Of a DNA stretch of 64,000 nucleotides, positions 23,268-32,725 are shown piece by piece. Position 1 is the first letter of the stretch, and every line of letters starts with the position of its first letter. Below the pieces are notes generated by a model. That model ran no database searches and had not been told where the DNA came from. It saw only the letters and a list, made by a program, of their open reading frames with translations. The position numbers and the translations under genes were made by a program. This DNA is from Pelagibius sp. Alg239-R121 (GTDB lineage Bacteria > Pseudomonadota > Alphaproteobacteria > Kiloniellales > Kiloniellaceae), in the NCBI RefSeq assembly GCF_947331435.1, contig NZ_CAMZOF010000001.1:496001-560000 (forward strand). The letters are read 5' to 3'.

Positions 23268-25781
23268 ATGCCGGACTCGATTACACGAGAGTACCTCCGG
23301 AAACGCTATTGGATGGCGACGGCTGCTATTTTGGTGGTGCTGCTTGTCTGCACCGTCGTGGGCTGGTCACTCGTCGTTTCGCTTCAGGCCAATGCACAGT
23401 TCGCCCAGGCCTTCAGCCAACTGATTGAGGCCACGCACCACTTGCAATCCGAGGTCAACCGCGCAGTCGACGACCACGGCAGCAATGCCGCCGAATTGCA
23501 CAATGGCGTTCACTCCGGAGACGAGGACGCTGAAGCCGCCGATGCCACTGCTCATCATCTTGGGGTGGCTCATGCATTCGAAGAACTGGCGGTGGTTTTT
23601 ACGGCCATCAGAAAATCTGACTTGGATGGTGTAGGTGGCGGGGACGATGAAGAAAACGTCGACCCCGACGAACGAAACTGGGATGTGGTCGCCCACCGAT
23701 TGTTTGCGGACCTGGACAACGAAGTCTCTCACTTCGGGCTCACCACCGGCCAAATGCCGGACCGGCTCATGACCGTGTGGGAAGGTGGAGATGAGCGTAT
23801 CGACGGTGGTTTGGAGACGCTGATCGGTAAAGTTCTGGAGCTTTCAACGACCATCGTCGAGGCAGAAGACAAAAACAGTGCCGAAAGCCGCGAAGCCGCT
23901 CAGGCCCTCGAAAATCTGATCTTGAATCGGGTCAGTCTGGTTTTTCACGACGTCGCACCGATCATCAACGAGGAACTCACATCCGGTGCATCCCTGCTCC
24001 TGGGTATTCTGCTTACATCCGCTTTCGCAGTCATGAGCGCGATTCTCTTCAACGTAATCGTTATTTTCACGCCCCTGGAAAAAGCTGTTGTCGACAGCCA
24101 ACGTGCAATCACGCGCCAGCGCGACCGGGCCATCGCCGCCGAGGAAGCAAAGCGAAGCTTTCTTGCGGTTATGAGCCACGAATTGCGCACACCGATGAAC
24201 GGCATCATGGGTTTTGCGAACCTGTTGCTGCGATCCGGCCTGAACGAGAAACAGAGAGATTACGCCGAGACCATCTACACTTCAGGCGATACATTGCTCA
24301 GCCTGCTCAATGATATTCTCGACATTTCGAAGATTGAGGCCGGCTCGCTGGAGCTGGAAAAAACCGATTTCGATCTCAAGGATGTGGTCAAGAGCGTCGT
24401 CACGCTGCTCGGCCCGCGCGCTTATACCAACCGCCTGGAACTCAGCACCTACATCGACCCGAGCTTGCCGCAATGCCTGAACGGCGATGCCGGACGGGTC
24501 CGCCAGATTCTGTTGAATCTGGTCGGCAATGCCATCAAGTTTACGCCGAGTGGCGCCATCGCAATCGAAGTGACAGAGGAAAAACACGCGGGCCAAGGAG
24601 AACGCGACGTCCGCATTGCCGTCACCGACACAGGCGTGGGTATCCCGAAAGACAAGATCGAAGCCATCTTCGAACGCTTTGTCCAAGTTGAGGACGGATC
24701 CAACCGCAAGTATGAAGGTTCAGGCTTGGGCCTTGCCATCTGCAAGCAACTGGCAGCCCTCATGGGTGGCCAGATCGGCGTGGAAAGCACTGAGGACCAG
24801 GGAAGCACCTTCTGGGTGACTATCCGACTCTCCGATGCCGATCCGACAAGCCGCCAGATTGCCGATGCGGCGCCGGCGGAACTGTCAGGACGCAGAGTGC
24901 TTGTCGTCGACGACAATGCGTTGAATCGCCGGATCTTCAAACTGCAGCTGGAAAGCCACGGTGTCGACGTCGAACTTGTTCCAGACGCCCGCAGCGCTAT
25001 GAAGCAACTCCCGGAAGCAAAGATAAACGGCCGGGCGTTCGAGCTCGCCATCATCGACCACATGATGCCGGAAACCGATGGAATCACCCTCGCCAAATTG
25101 ATCCGCGCCGAACCTGAACTGCGCGGCATAAAGTTGATCCTGTCTTCTTCGTCCGGCCTGACGGCAGACCAACAGGCCAGGGTCCTGGGGTTCGATGCAA
25201 CCTGTCCGAAACCGGTCCATCAGGATAAGGTTCTGGAAACCATTCAGCGCTTGTTGTCCGGCGCCGCAGACGAAGTCGAAAGGGACGCACCCGACGCCCA
25301 GATATCCGTCAGCTCCAACGTCGTCGAGATCGACAAGAACAGTGATCCGACACAACGCATCCTGATTGTCGAGGACAACGCGATCAATCAACGCCTCGCC
25401 ATGACCGTGCTCACGACAGCCGGCTTTACCGTGGACGCCGTGGCAGATGGTTCAGAAGCCGTTCGCGCCGTCCAGGCGCTTCCCTATGATCTTATCCTCA
25501 TGGATATCCGTATGCCGGTCATGGGCGGGGTCGAGGCAACCAAGCGTATCAGAGCACTCGATCTCGCCGTGTCCGACTGTCCGATTATCGCCATGACCGC
25601 GAATGCTATCCGTGGCGACAGAGAAGAATACCTGGCGGCGGGCATGAACGACTATATTTCCAAGCCCATCGATATTCGCGGTCTGGTTCAAAAGGTCGAG
25701 GAATACGTCGGCATGGTGAAAAAGGCGGACGACAGCGACGTGGCCTCAACTGATGAGCCTGCTACGAAGAATTGGGCGTGA
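23268..25781 (+). CDS. hybrid sensor histidine kinase with two receiver domains
   Basis: A kinase of about 837 residues. A first transmembrane helix sits near residues 18-40, then an extracytoplasmic region of ~200 residues unusually rich in Asp, Glu and His (a stretch with several DD and EE pairs). A second helix follows near 245-270, then HisKA with AVMSHELRTPMNG (His about 304), HATPase (QILLNLVGNAIKF, GSGLGLAICK), and two receivers. Receiver 1 has the aspartate in AIIDHMMPETDGI and receiver 2 in LILMDIRMPVMGG. There is no Hpt domain, so phosphotransfer continues to another protein. ATG 23268 has AAGGA 11 bases before it; ATG 23256 is four codons upstream with poorer spacing. Confidence 0.92.
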   Translation: MPDSITREYLRKRYWMATAAILVVLLVCTVVGWSLVVSLQANAQFAQAFSQLIEATHHLQSEVNRAVDDHGSNAAELHNGVHSGDEDAEAADATAHHLGVAHAFEELAVVFTAIRKSDLDGVGGGDDEENVDPDERNWDVVAHRLFADLDNEVSHFGLTTGQMPDRLMTVWEGGDERIDGGLETLIGKVLELSTTIVEAEDKNSAESREAAQALENLILNRVSLVFHDVAPIINEELTSGASLLLGILLTSAFAVMSAILFNVIVIFTPLEKAVVDSQRAITRQRDRAIAAEEAKRSFLAVMSHELRTPMNGIMGFANLLLRSGLNEKQRDYAETIYTSGDTLLSLLNDILDISKIEAGSLELEKTDFDLKDVVKSVVTLLGPRAYTNRLELSTYIDPSLPQCLNGDAGRVRQILLNLVGNAIKFTPSGAIAIEVTEEKHAGQGERDVRIAVTDTGVGIPKDKIEAIFERFVQVEDGSNRKYEGSGLGLAICKQLAALMGGQIGVESTEDQGSTFWVTIRLSDADPTSRQIADAAPAELSGRRVLVVDDNALNRRIFKLQLESHGVDVELVPDARSAMKQLPEAKINGRAFELAIIDHMMPETDGITLAKLIRAEPELRGIKLILSSSSGLTADQQARVLGFDATCPKPVHQDKVLETIQRLLSGAADEVERDAPDAQISVSSNVVEIDKNSDPTQRILIVEDNAINQRLAMTVLTTAGFTVDAVADGSEAVRAVQALPYDLILMDIRMPVMGGVEATKRIRALDLAVSDCPIIAMTANAIRGDREEYLAAGMNDYISKPIDIRGLVQKVEEYVGMVKKADDSDVASTDEPATKNWA

Positions 25782-25909
25782 CGCTCCTCTCCATCAACAA
25801 GCAATGCAAAATCGTACCGAAGATCTCGCCTGGATTCCCACAGGAGCAGAGGCAACTTCATAGATTTCTATGATGTGACGAAGACTGATCAAGTCCTGGA
25901 ACCTTACCG

Positions 25910-28225
25910 CTACCAGCGAAGCGCCCCTAGAATGTCGGAGAAATCGTCGGTCCAGAGCCGCCCTTTGGGCTGGTCTTCGAGATTGCGCCAGCCTGGCTGA
26001 AGATCATGACCTGCCAGGTCTTCGCTGAATGCCGTTTCCAGAAACATCAGATCGGCATCACGGTGGGCGAGAACCACCCATTTCGAACCGACTTTGTAAT
26101 CGTTGAGATAACCCTCGCCCGGCAGCACAAAATTCTGGAACCGCCCGGCGAGTCCCGCATCTTCAGCCAGGCGCGCGACGATCGGCAAAAGATCGAGCGT
26201 GCGGTTGGATATATGGAAAGCCATGACCCCACCCACAGCGAGCTTTGCTTGATACAGCGCGAGGGCCTCACGGTTCAGGAGATGCATGGGAATGGCATCG
26301 GAACTGAAAGCATCGAAAACGAGCACGTCATATTTGCCATCTTCCTCGCTCTGCAGGGAAATCCTGGCATCGCCAATTACGACGGGTGAGCGCGCGGCAC
26401 ATGCGGACAGATAACGAAAATGTTCCGGATCCCGCGCGATACGCTCCATCGTCGGGTCGATTTCAAAAAACGTCCAGTCCTGTCCCGGCCGGCGATAGCA
26501 GGCCAAGGTCCCGGCGCCGAGACCCACCGCGCCGATCCGTAAAGGATTCTGACCTGTCGTATCCAAAGCTTCGAACAACTGTCCGATCGGGCCTGCGCGA
26601 TGATAGTAGGTCAAGGGATCGCGCCACTTTTCCGGATCGCTATGTTGCGCACCGTGGAGAGTCGTGCCGTGCGTCAAGAGATTGAAGCGGCCATCCGCGG
26701 TCTGCGTGATCCTGCTGATGCCGAAGAAGCTGCGATCCTGCGCGATGACCCGCTCGCTCCGATCGGTAACGGCCATTGCCAGAAGCACCGCGGAAAACCC
26801 CAGAGACAGGCGGATTGGCCGTGCCGAAAAACCGTATATCGAGAGAGCGATAAGCTGGAAAACAACAAAAACACCGATCAAACCCAGTTCCGAAAAGTCG
26901 GTTTTAAGAGCAAGAAGCGGAACGGCCAGAGCTGCAAAGATGATCAACGGCAGAACAACATCCAGAACCAGCTTTGATCTCGCTAATGGCGTATTCCCGT
27001 CCTTTGTCTTTCCAAACGGCCGCAGCAAACAGGCGAGCACGACCATCAGGGGATACTCGACAACCGACTCAAAGATGACAGGCGCAACCAGAGCGGCAAA
27101 GAACCCTCCCACCATGCCGCCAAACGACATCCAAAGGTAAAACTCGGTAAGGTGGTCTACCGCAGGCCTGCGGCGGGCAAGCTCGCCGTGGCAGACCATT
27201 GCAGTCACAAAAAACGCAATGAGATGAACCGGAGCAGCAATCCAGACACCGAAAGGCCAGATAAAAGACGCCAGCAGCGGAACAAGAACGATCGGCTGCA
27301 AGCGAAGCATCCAGCCGTGCCTCAGGAGGGGCCGCCGACTGAACACAATCACAAAGGTCAGTAGATAGAGGGCCAGGGGAATAACCCACAGCAAAGGAAC
27401 GGCTGCCACGTCGGTCGAGATATGCGTGGTAACACCCAGCAAAAGACTGGAAGGCACGAGGGCCAGAACAATCCATTTTAGGCGTGCGCTCCAGTCCGGG
27501 CTCTCGGAATCGGCTCCAGCAACGTCCGGGTTTGCTTCAAATTCGGCGCAGACCGGTTCATCGACGGTGCGCCTGGCAACCCGCAAGCAAACGAATATCA
27601 ACAGGGCCAAGAAGCCATAGGCGAACATCCAGCCACGGCTTTGTTCTCCCAGCGTGAGGACCGGCTCAATCAAAAAGGGATAGCCCAGCAAGGCAATAAG
27701 ACTGCCGATATTGCTGGCACCGTAGAGAAAATAGGGGTCTTGCGCGTGCGGGTGACCCGTTGTGGAAAACCATTTCTGCAGGAGTGGCGCCGTCGCGGCA
27801 ACGGCCAGAAAGGGAAGTCCCACAGATTGAGTCAAAGTCCACAGCAACCAGAGTTCGGGCTGTCCGGGCCATGGTCTTGCGTCGAACGGCAGCCCGATCG
27901 GGAGCACCACAAACGCTGATGCGAGAACAAACAGATGAAGATATGCCTGCCGGCGCTCCCCCAGCAGCTTGACGCTGAAATGCGCATAGGCGTAGCCCGC
28001 CAGTAAAACCGTCTGAAAGAACACCATCGAAGTGTTCCAAACCCCGGGAGCACCACCGAGCGACGGCAAAACCATCTTGGCGAACATGGGCTGAACGGAA
28101 AACAGCAGCAGGGCACTCAAAAACAGGCTGCCTGCAAACAGCGGCAGCGCGCCCGTTTGCGCCCGACCTGAAAGGGACGCGCCGCTATGCTGCGCCGTCT
28201 GGTAACTCGCCATGGACCAACCCAT
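25910..28225 (-). CDS. fused MFS-like membrane / spermidine-synthase-like protein
   Basis: A 771-residue protein with about a dozen predicted transmembrane helices in the first ~480 residues and a C-terminal SAM-dependent transferase domain. The latter shows the SAM motif RIGAVGLGAGTLACYRRPG, the acidic DARISLQ and VFDAFSSDAIPMHLL. This is the fused MFS/spermidine synthase family. Some members act on unknown small molecules rather than true polyamines, so activity is unproven. It is convergent with the hybrid kinase and is followed on the same strand by hexR only after a long gap. The start is not certain; ATG 28225 and ATG 28213 lie near each other without a clear ribosome binding site. Confidence 0.85.
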   Translation of the reverse strand: MGWSMASYQTAQHSGASLSGRAQTGALPLFAGSLFLSALLLFSVQPMFAKMVLPSLGGAPGVWNTSMVFFQTVLLAGYAYAHFSVKLLGERRQAYLHLFVLASAFVVLPIGLPFDARPWPGQPELWLLWTLTQSVGLPFLAVAATAPLLQKWFSTTGHPHAQDPYFLYGASNIGSLIALLGYPFLIEPVLTLGEQSRGWMFAYGFLALLIFVCLRVARRTVDEPVCAEFEANPDVAGADSESPDWSARLKWIVLALVPSSLLLGVTTHISTDVAAVPLLWVIPLALYLLTFVIVFSRRPLLRHGWMLRLQPIVLVPLLASFIWPFGVWIAAPVHLIAFFVTAMVCHGELARRRPAVDHLTEFYLWMSFGGMVGGFFAALVAPVIFESVVEYPLMVVLACLLRPFGKTKDGNTPLARSKLVLDVVLPLIIFAALAVPLLALKTDFSELGLIGVFVVFQLIALSIYGFSARPIRLSLGFSAVLLAMAVTDRSERVIAQDRSFFGISRITQTADGRFNLLTHGTTLHGAQHSDPEKWRDPLTYYHRAGPIGQLFEALDTTGQNPLRIGAVGLGAGTLACYRRPGQDWTFFEIDPTMERIARDPEHFRYLSACAARSPVVIGDARISLQSEEDGKYDVLVFDAFSSDAIPMHLLNREALALYQAKLAVGGVMAFHISNRTLDLLPIVARLAEDAGLAGRFQNFVLPGEGYLNDYKVGSKWVVLAHRDADLMFLETAFSEDLAGHDLQPGWRNLEDQPKGRLWTDDFSDILGALRW

Positions 28226-28393
28226 CCGGAATGAGGTGGGTTTGTTCTATCCGGTGGGTGTTAAGAATTGGGTAAGAGTAAGATTTACATAGAGTTTGAT
28301 CGATTTTCACTGTTTTGGTGAAAAGCGTGAATCAATCTTTAATTCAGTGATTTAGACGCTCATAGACTGTCTTCGGTCTGCCGCCGCGGCCAA

Positions 28394-29314
28394 TCAGTCG
28401 GCACTCGAGTGGCCGCTGATCATAGTCGTTCTACCAGGACGCAGGCTCTCCTTGATACGGGCCAGCCGATCCTGAAATCCCGCTCCGCGGCCCAAAATAA
28501 CGCCCGTTGACAACACGTCCAGAATTACCAGGTGGACAATGCGCGACGCCATGGGAATGTAGATATCGGCGTCTTCGGCTGGATCGATACCGATAACGAT
28601 GTCGCAGACCTGAGCCAACGGACTGCCGGCCGCGGTTAAGGCCACCAGCTTGGCACCCCGGCTCGCTGCCAGTCTGGCATTTTCGATCATGGGTATGGTG
28701 CAGCCCGTGTTGGAGATAAGAACGACAACGTCACCTTCGTCCATTCCCGCGGCCTGCATCCGCTGCATCACAATATCCGATTGAGCAACCGACGGAACGT
28801 CGAGGCGCACGAATTTGTGCTGGGCGTCAACTGCGACCGCCCCCGAACCGCCAATTCCGAAAAAGGATATCCTGGCCGCAGCCGCGAGCGCATCGACGGC
28901 ACGACCGACTTCAGTCATGTCGATCCGCTCCTGGGCCCGCGACAAAGCCGCCGTCGTGGCGTCGAAGATTTTTCCGGTGTAGGTTTCCGGCGTATCATCC
29001 GCCGCGACATGCCGGTTCACGAAAGGCACACCACGCGCCAGACTCTGCGCCAGCCTGAGTTTTAACTCGGGAAAACCCGCACATCCAAGAGAGAGACAGA
29101 AGCGGTTGACAGTGGGATCGCTGACACCGGCTTTGCCCGCCAGGACTGCGGTGCTCGATTTCATGGCCGCAGCCGGGTCATCCAGCACTGCAGCCGCGAC
29201 TTTGTGCTCGGCCCGGCTCAATTTGTCGGCGCGAGCGCGGATCACTTCGACGATGTTGGCTGTCTCGTCGATCAGGGCCTTTGGGTCTCCCTGCTTATCG
29301 CTGTCACCATCCAT
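28394..29314 (-). CDS. hexR: HexR-type MurR/RpiR transcriptional regulator
   Basis: A 306-residue regulator with an N-terminal RpiR helix-turn-helix (LAGKAGVSDPTVNRFCLSLG) and a C-terminal sugar-phosphate SIS domain (FFGIGGSGAVAVDAQHKF, VVLISNTGCTIPMIENARLA). HexR proteins bind KDPG and regulate Entner-Doudoroff genes. Here the gene ends the zwf-pgl-edd-eda operon, and a HexR-like palindrome lies upstream of that operon. ATG 29314 is preferred to the more upstream GTG/ATG because AAAGGTAA lies before it and homology begins downstream. Confidence 0.9.
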   Translation of the reverse strand: MDGDSDKQGDPKALIDETANIVEVIRARADKLSRAEHKVAAAVLDDPAAAMKSSTAVLAGKAGVSDPTVNRFCLSLGCAGFPELKLRLAQSLARGVPFVNRHVAADDTPETYTGKIFDATTAALSRAQERIDMTEVGRAVDALAAAARISFFGIGGSGAVAVDAQHKFVRLDVPSVAQSDIVMQRMQAAGMDEGDVVVLISNTGCTIPMIENARLAASRGAKLVALTAAGSPLAQVCDIVIGIDPAEDADIYIPMASRIVHLVILDVLSTGVILGRGAGFQDRLARIKESLRPGRTTMISGHSSAD

Positions 29315-29346
29315 ATCGCGCTTACCTTTGCGGATGAAACAGGGCG

Positions 29347-29988
29347 TCAGCCCTTTCCAAGCTTTGCCGCGTTGCGAGCCAATGCTTCGATCGCACTCCA
29401 ATCACCGGCCTTAACCAGTTTCGAGGGCGTCACCCAGGAACCGCCGACGCAGATCACGTTTGGCAGCGCAAGATAATCTGCTGCGCGCTTTGCATCGATA
29501 CCGCCGGTCGGACAGAACTTCACTTCAGGCAGAGGCGACGCGAAGGATTTCAACGCGGGAGCTCCGCCGGAGGCTTCGGCTGGAAAAAACTTCTGATGCG
29601 AGATGCCCTCTTCCAGCAACGCCAGCATTTCGCTCGCCGTTGCAGCACCCGGCAGATAAGGGACGGCCGCACTACGCGCGGCATAGACGAGGGAGGGGGT
29701 CGCGCCCGGACTGACGATGAACTTGGCCCCAGCTTCGAGAGAATCGACGAGCAGTTCCGGCCGGTTCACGGTGCCGGCGCCAACGACCGCGCCGGGCACG
29801 GCATCGGACATCTTTCGGATGGCATCCAGTCCAACCGCCGTGCGGAGCGTCACTTCGATGACTGGCAAACCGCCACTGACCAAGGCTTCCGCCATTGGGA
29901 CAGCCGAGTCCAGATCCTCCAGCACGACCACGGGCACCACCGGAGCCATCGCCATGATTTCCGCCATTGCACTGCTTGGGCCCGCCAT
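29347..29988 (-). CDS. eda: 2-keto-3-deoxy-6-phosphogluconate aldolase
   Basis: A 213-residue class I aldolase that splits KDPG into pyruvate and glyceraldehyde-3-phosphate, the last Entner-Doudoroff step. The catalytic glutamate is in VIEVTLRT and the Schiff-base lysine in KFFPAEASGG, with the phosphate-binding CPTGGID near the C-terminus. It lies 34 bp after edd and 32 bp before hexR. Confidence 0.96.
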   Translation of the reverse strand: MAGPSSAMAEIMAMAPVVPVVVLEDLDSAVPMAEALVSGGLPVIEVTLRTAVGLDAIRKMSDAVPGAVVGAGTVNRPELLVDSLEAGAKFIVSPGATPSLVYAARSAAVPYLPGAATASEMLALLEEGISHQKFFPAEASGGAPALKSFASPLPEVKFCPTGGIDAKRAADYLALPNVICVGGSWVTPSKLVKAGDWSAIEALARNAAKLGKG

Positions 29989-30022
29989 AATTTTCTCCCT
30001 CGTCCTTTTCGTTCGTTACTGT

Positions 30023-31864
30023 CTAAGCCGCCGCCGCAGTCTGATCCGCCGTGTCCCTGAGCACCGTCGCGCCCTGCTCGGCACCGCTTACGGTCTGCCG
30101 GAAGACGGCAAAGAGTTCCCGGCCCATGCCGAATTGATGACCGGAAAGATCTTCACGCGCGGCATCGCGCGTATCCCAGACCTCCGGCGGCACATTGGCG
30201 TTCAAGGTGCCGCTTTCAGCATCGAGACGCACGAGGTCGCCGTCCTGCAGCCTGGACAGAGGGCCAGCGTCCAGGCACTCGGGCGTTACGTGAATAGCGG
30301 CCGGAACCTTACCCGAAGCGCCGGACATCCGGCCGTCGGTGACCAGCGCCACCTTATAACCGAGGTCCTGAAGCACGCCTAGTGACGGGGTCAATTTGTG
30401 CAGCTCTGGCATCCCGTTCGCTTTCGGTCCCTGAAACCGCAGGACTGCAACGAAATCGCGATGCAGATCTCCTGCCTTGAAGGCGTCGAGAAAATCCTGT
30501 TGCGAGGTAAAGATGATAGCGGGAGCCTCGACCAGACGATGCTCGGGTTTTACAGCCGAGATCTTGATCACCGAACGCCCAAGATTGCCGGTCAGAAGCT
30601 TCACGCCGCCATTGGTACTGAAAGGCGCGTCGGCCTTGGTGAGAATTGACGTATCCAGGCTCTCGGACGCACCGTCGCGCCAACGCAAGGCACCGTTGTC
30701 GAGCAGCGGTTCACAGCGATAACGCTCCAGACCTCCCTCGCCGACAATGGTACGGACGTCGGCGTGCAGCAAGCCGGCATCCAGCAGTTGACCAATCAGA
30801 AATGCCATGCCGCCGGCCGCGTGGAAGTGGTTCACATCGGCTTGGCCATTGGGATAGATCCGGGCGAGCAGGGGCACGATCTCGGACAGTTCTGCGAAAT
30901 CATCCCAAGTGATCTCGATGCCGGCGCAGCGCGCCATGGCGACCAGATGGATGGTGTGGTTGGTTGAGCCGCCGGTCGCCATCAGGCCGACGATACCATT
31001 GACCACCGCGCGCTCATCGATGACTTCGCCGACCGGCGTGTAGTCGTTGCCAAGCGCGGTAATCTCCGTGGCCCGTTTCGCTGCTGCACGGGTAAGAGCG
31101 TCACGCAGGGAAGTGTCGGGATTGACGAAGGAGGAACCGGGCAGGTGCAGGCCCATGATCTCCATCAGCATCTGATTGCTGTTCGCGGTGCCGTAAAAAG
31201 TGCAGGTGCCACGGCCATGATAGGATTTGGCTTCCGCCTCCATCAGCGCATCGCGCCCGACTTTACCTTCGGCATGAAGCTGCCGTACCCGTGCCTTTTC
31301 ATCGTTGGGCAGACCGGACGTCATGGGGCCGGCGGGGACAAATATTGTCGGCAGATGCCCGAAGCTGAGCGCAGCCATCAGGAGGCCTGGGACAATCTTG
31401 TCGCAAACGCCCAGACAAAGCGCGGAATCAAACATGTTGTGTGACAGGGCAACAGCGGTCGACATTGCGATAGTATCGCGGCTGAACAGCGAAAGCTCCA
31501 TGCCCGGTTGCCCCTGCGTGACGCCGTCGCACATAGCAGGTACGCCGCCGGCAAACTGAGCAACGCCACCAGACTCCCGCACGGCCTCCTTGATGATCTC
31601 TGGAAAACGTTCAAAAGGCTGATGTGCCGAGAGCATGTCATTGTAGGAGGACACGATCGCGACGTTGGCTTTTTCCTCGCCCTGCAGATCGTGCTTGTCA
31701 GCATCGCCGCAGGCTGCGAACCCGTGCGCAAGATTACCGCAGGAGAGGACACCGCGATGCGGTCCCTTCGAGCCTGACGCCCGCAATCGCGACAGATAAG
31801 CCTCCCGCACGGTTCGGCTGCGGATTGCGATCCGCTCGGTCACTTCACTTAACTTCGCGTTCAT
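30023..31864 (-). CDS. edd: phosphogluconate dehydratase
   Basis: A 613-residue iron-sulfur dehydratase of the IlvD/Edd family that converts 6-phosphogluconate to KDPG. It shows [32 protein letters not shown] and RSVIKISAV, with several conserved Cys for the cluster. ATG 31864 has a perfect AAGGAGGT site just upstream, so the ORF extension to 31936 was rejected. A 99-bp gap separates it from pgl, and 34 bp from eda. Confidence 0.97.
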   Translation of the reverse strand: MNAKLSEVTERIAIRSRTVREAYLSRLRASGSKGPHRGVLSCGNLAHGFAACGDADKHDLQGEEKANVAIVSSYNDMLSAHQPFERFPEIIKEAVRESGGVAQFAGGVPAMCDGVTQGQPGMELSLFSRDTIAMSTAVALSHNMFDSALCLGVCDKIVPGLLMAALSFGHLPTIFVPAGPMTSGLPNDEKARVRQLHAEGKVGRDALMEAEAKSYHGRGTCTFYGTANSNQMLMEIMGLHLPGSSFVNPDTSLRDALTRAAAKRATEITALGNDYTPVGEVIDERAVVNGIVGLMATGGSTNHTIHLVAMARCAGIEITWDDFAELSEIVPLLARIYPNGQADVNHFHAAGGMAFLIGQLLDAGLLHADVRTIVGEGGLERYRCEPLLDNGALRWRDGASESLDTSILTKADAPFSTNGGVKLLTGNLGRSVIKISAVKPEHRLVEAPAIIFTSQQDFLDAFKAGDLHRDFVAVLRFQGPKANGMPELHKLTPSLGVLQDLGYKVALVTDGRMSGASGKVPAAIHVTPECLDAGPLSRLQDGDLVRLDAESGTLNANVPPEVWDTRDAAREDLSGHQFGMGRELFAVFRQTVSGAEQGATVLRDTADQTAAAA

Positions 31865-31963
31865 GGCTACCTCCTTCGATCTACCCAACGTAAGAGGCCG
31901 GACAACAGCATTGCGGCAGGCAATCGGGATTTTCAAATGCGCCCTGAGTTGCAGCGCTCTCGG

Positions 31964-32725
31964 TTATGGCGCCCAAAAAACATCGACCGGCACTGAGGTC
32001 TGGCGCAGCAAGGCCCGTACCGGCATGGCTTCGACCGGACCTTCTTCCAGCGCCGTCTCCAGCACGTCACGTTTTGTCTCACCGGAGATCAGTAACACCA
32101 GCTGCCGGCAGTTGAGCAGATTTGCAAGAGTGAGCGACATACGCGCCTGTGCGGCACCGGGTGGATGCGCGGCGATGCAGGCCCGTTGGCTGTCTGGGTC
32201 CAGCGCGCGTTCAAGATTGGCATCGCCGGGGAACAGCGACGCGGTGTGACCGTCGGCGCCCATCCCGAGCAGCACGAGGTCATAAGGAACCGTCATCCCG
32301 GCCAGGCGCCGGGCACATTCCACTTCACCATCTTCCGGCGTCTCGTCCGGCGTCTTGAGGCTGATAAATTCGGCAGCTGCCGCATCACCGGTCAGCAACT
32401 CCCGGCGCAGCATTGCCGCGTTACTGTCATCTGAAGTCTCGTCGACCCAACGCTCGTCGCTCAAGGTCACTGAGACATCGGTCCAGGGAATAGGCCGTGA
32501 TGCCAGTTGCTGAAACAAGCGCGCCGGAGTTCCGCCGCCCGAAAGCACCAAACTGGCCCGACCGCGTTCCGCGATGCCGGAGTTGATCGCGTCGCTCACA
32601 TAGTTGGCCAGAGTGTCGGCGAGTTGGGCGCCATTTTCGAAGATGTGCTTTTGAATCTCAGCCATGACTGCGCCAACCTCGCTCGTTGCGGCTTCACTCA
32701 GCATCGTCATGCCAGGTTCGTCCAT
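31964..32725 (-). CDS. pgl: 6-phosphogluconolactonase
   Basis: A ~250-residue SOL/DevB-type lactonase that hydrolyses 6-phosphogluconolactone. Family motifs are SLVLSGGGTPARLFQQLA, VTLSDERWVDETSDDSN and LLGMGADGHTASLFPGD. It overlaps the end of zwf by 32 bases, so translation is coupled. The exact start is uncertain among ATG 32725, 32710 and 32704; the first is used here. Confidence 0.93.
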   Translation of the reverse strand: MDEPGMTMLSEAATSEVGAVMAEIQKHIFENGAQLADTLANYVSDAINSGIAERGRASLVLSGGGTPARLFQQLASRPIPWTDVSVTLSDERWVDETSDDSNAAMLRRELLTGDAAAAEFISLKTPDETPEDGEVECARRLAGMTVPYDLVLLGMGADGHTASLFPGDANLERALDPDSQRACIAAHPPGAAQARMSLTLANLLNCRQLVLLISGETKRDVLETALEEGPVEAMPVRALLRQTSVPVDVFWAP

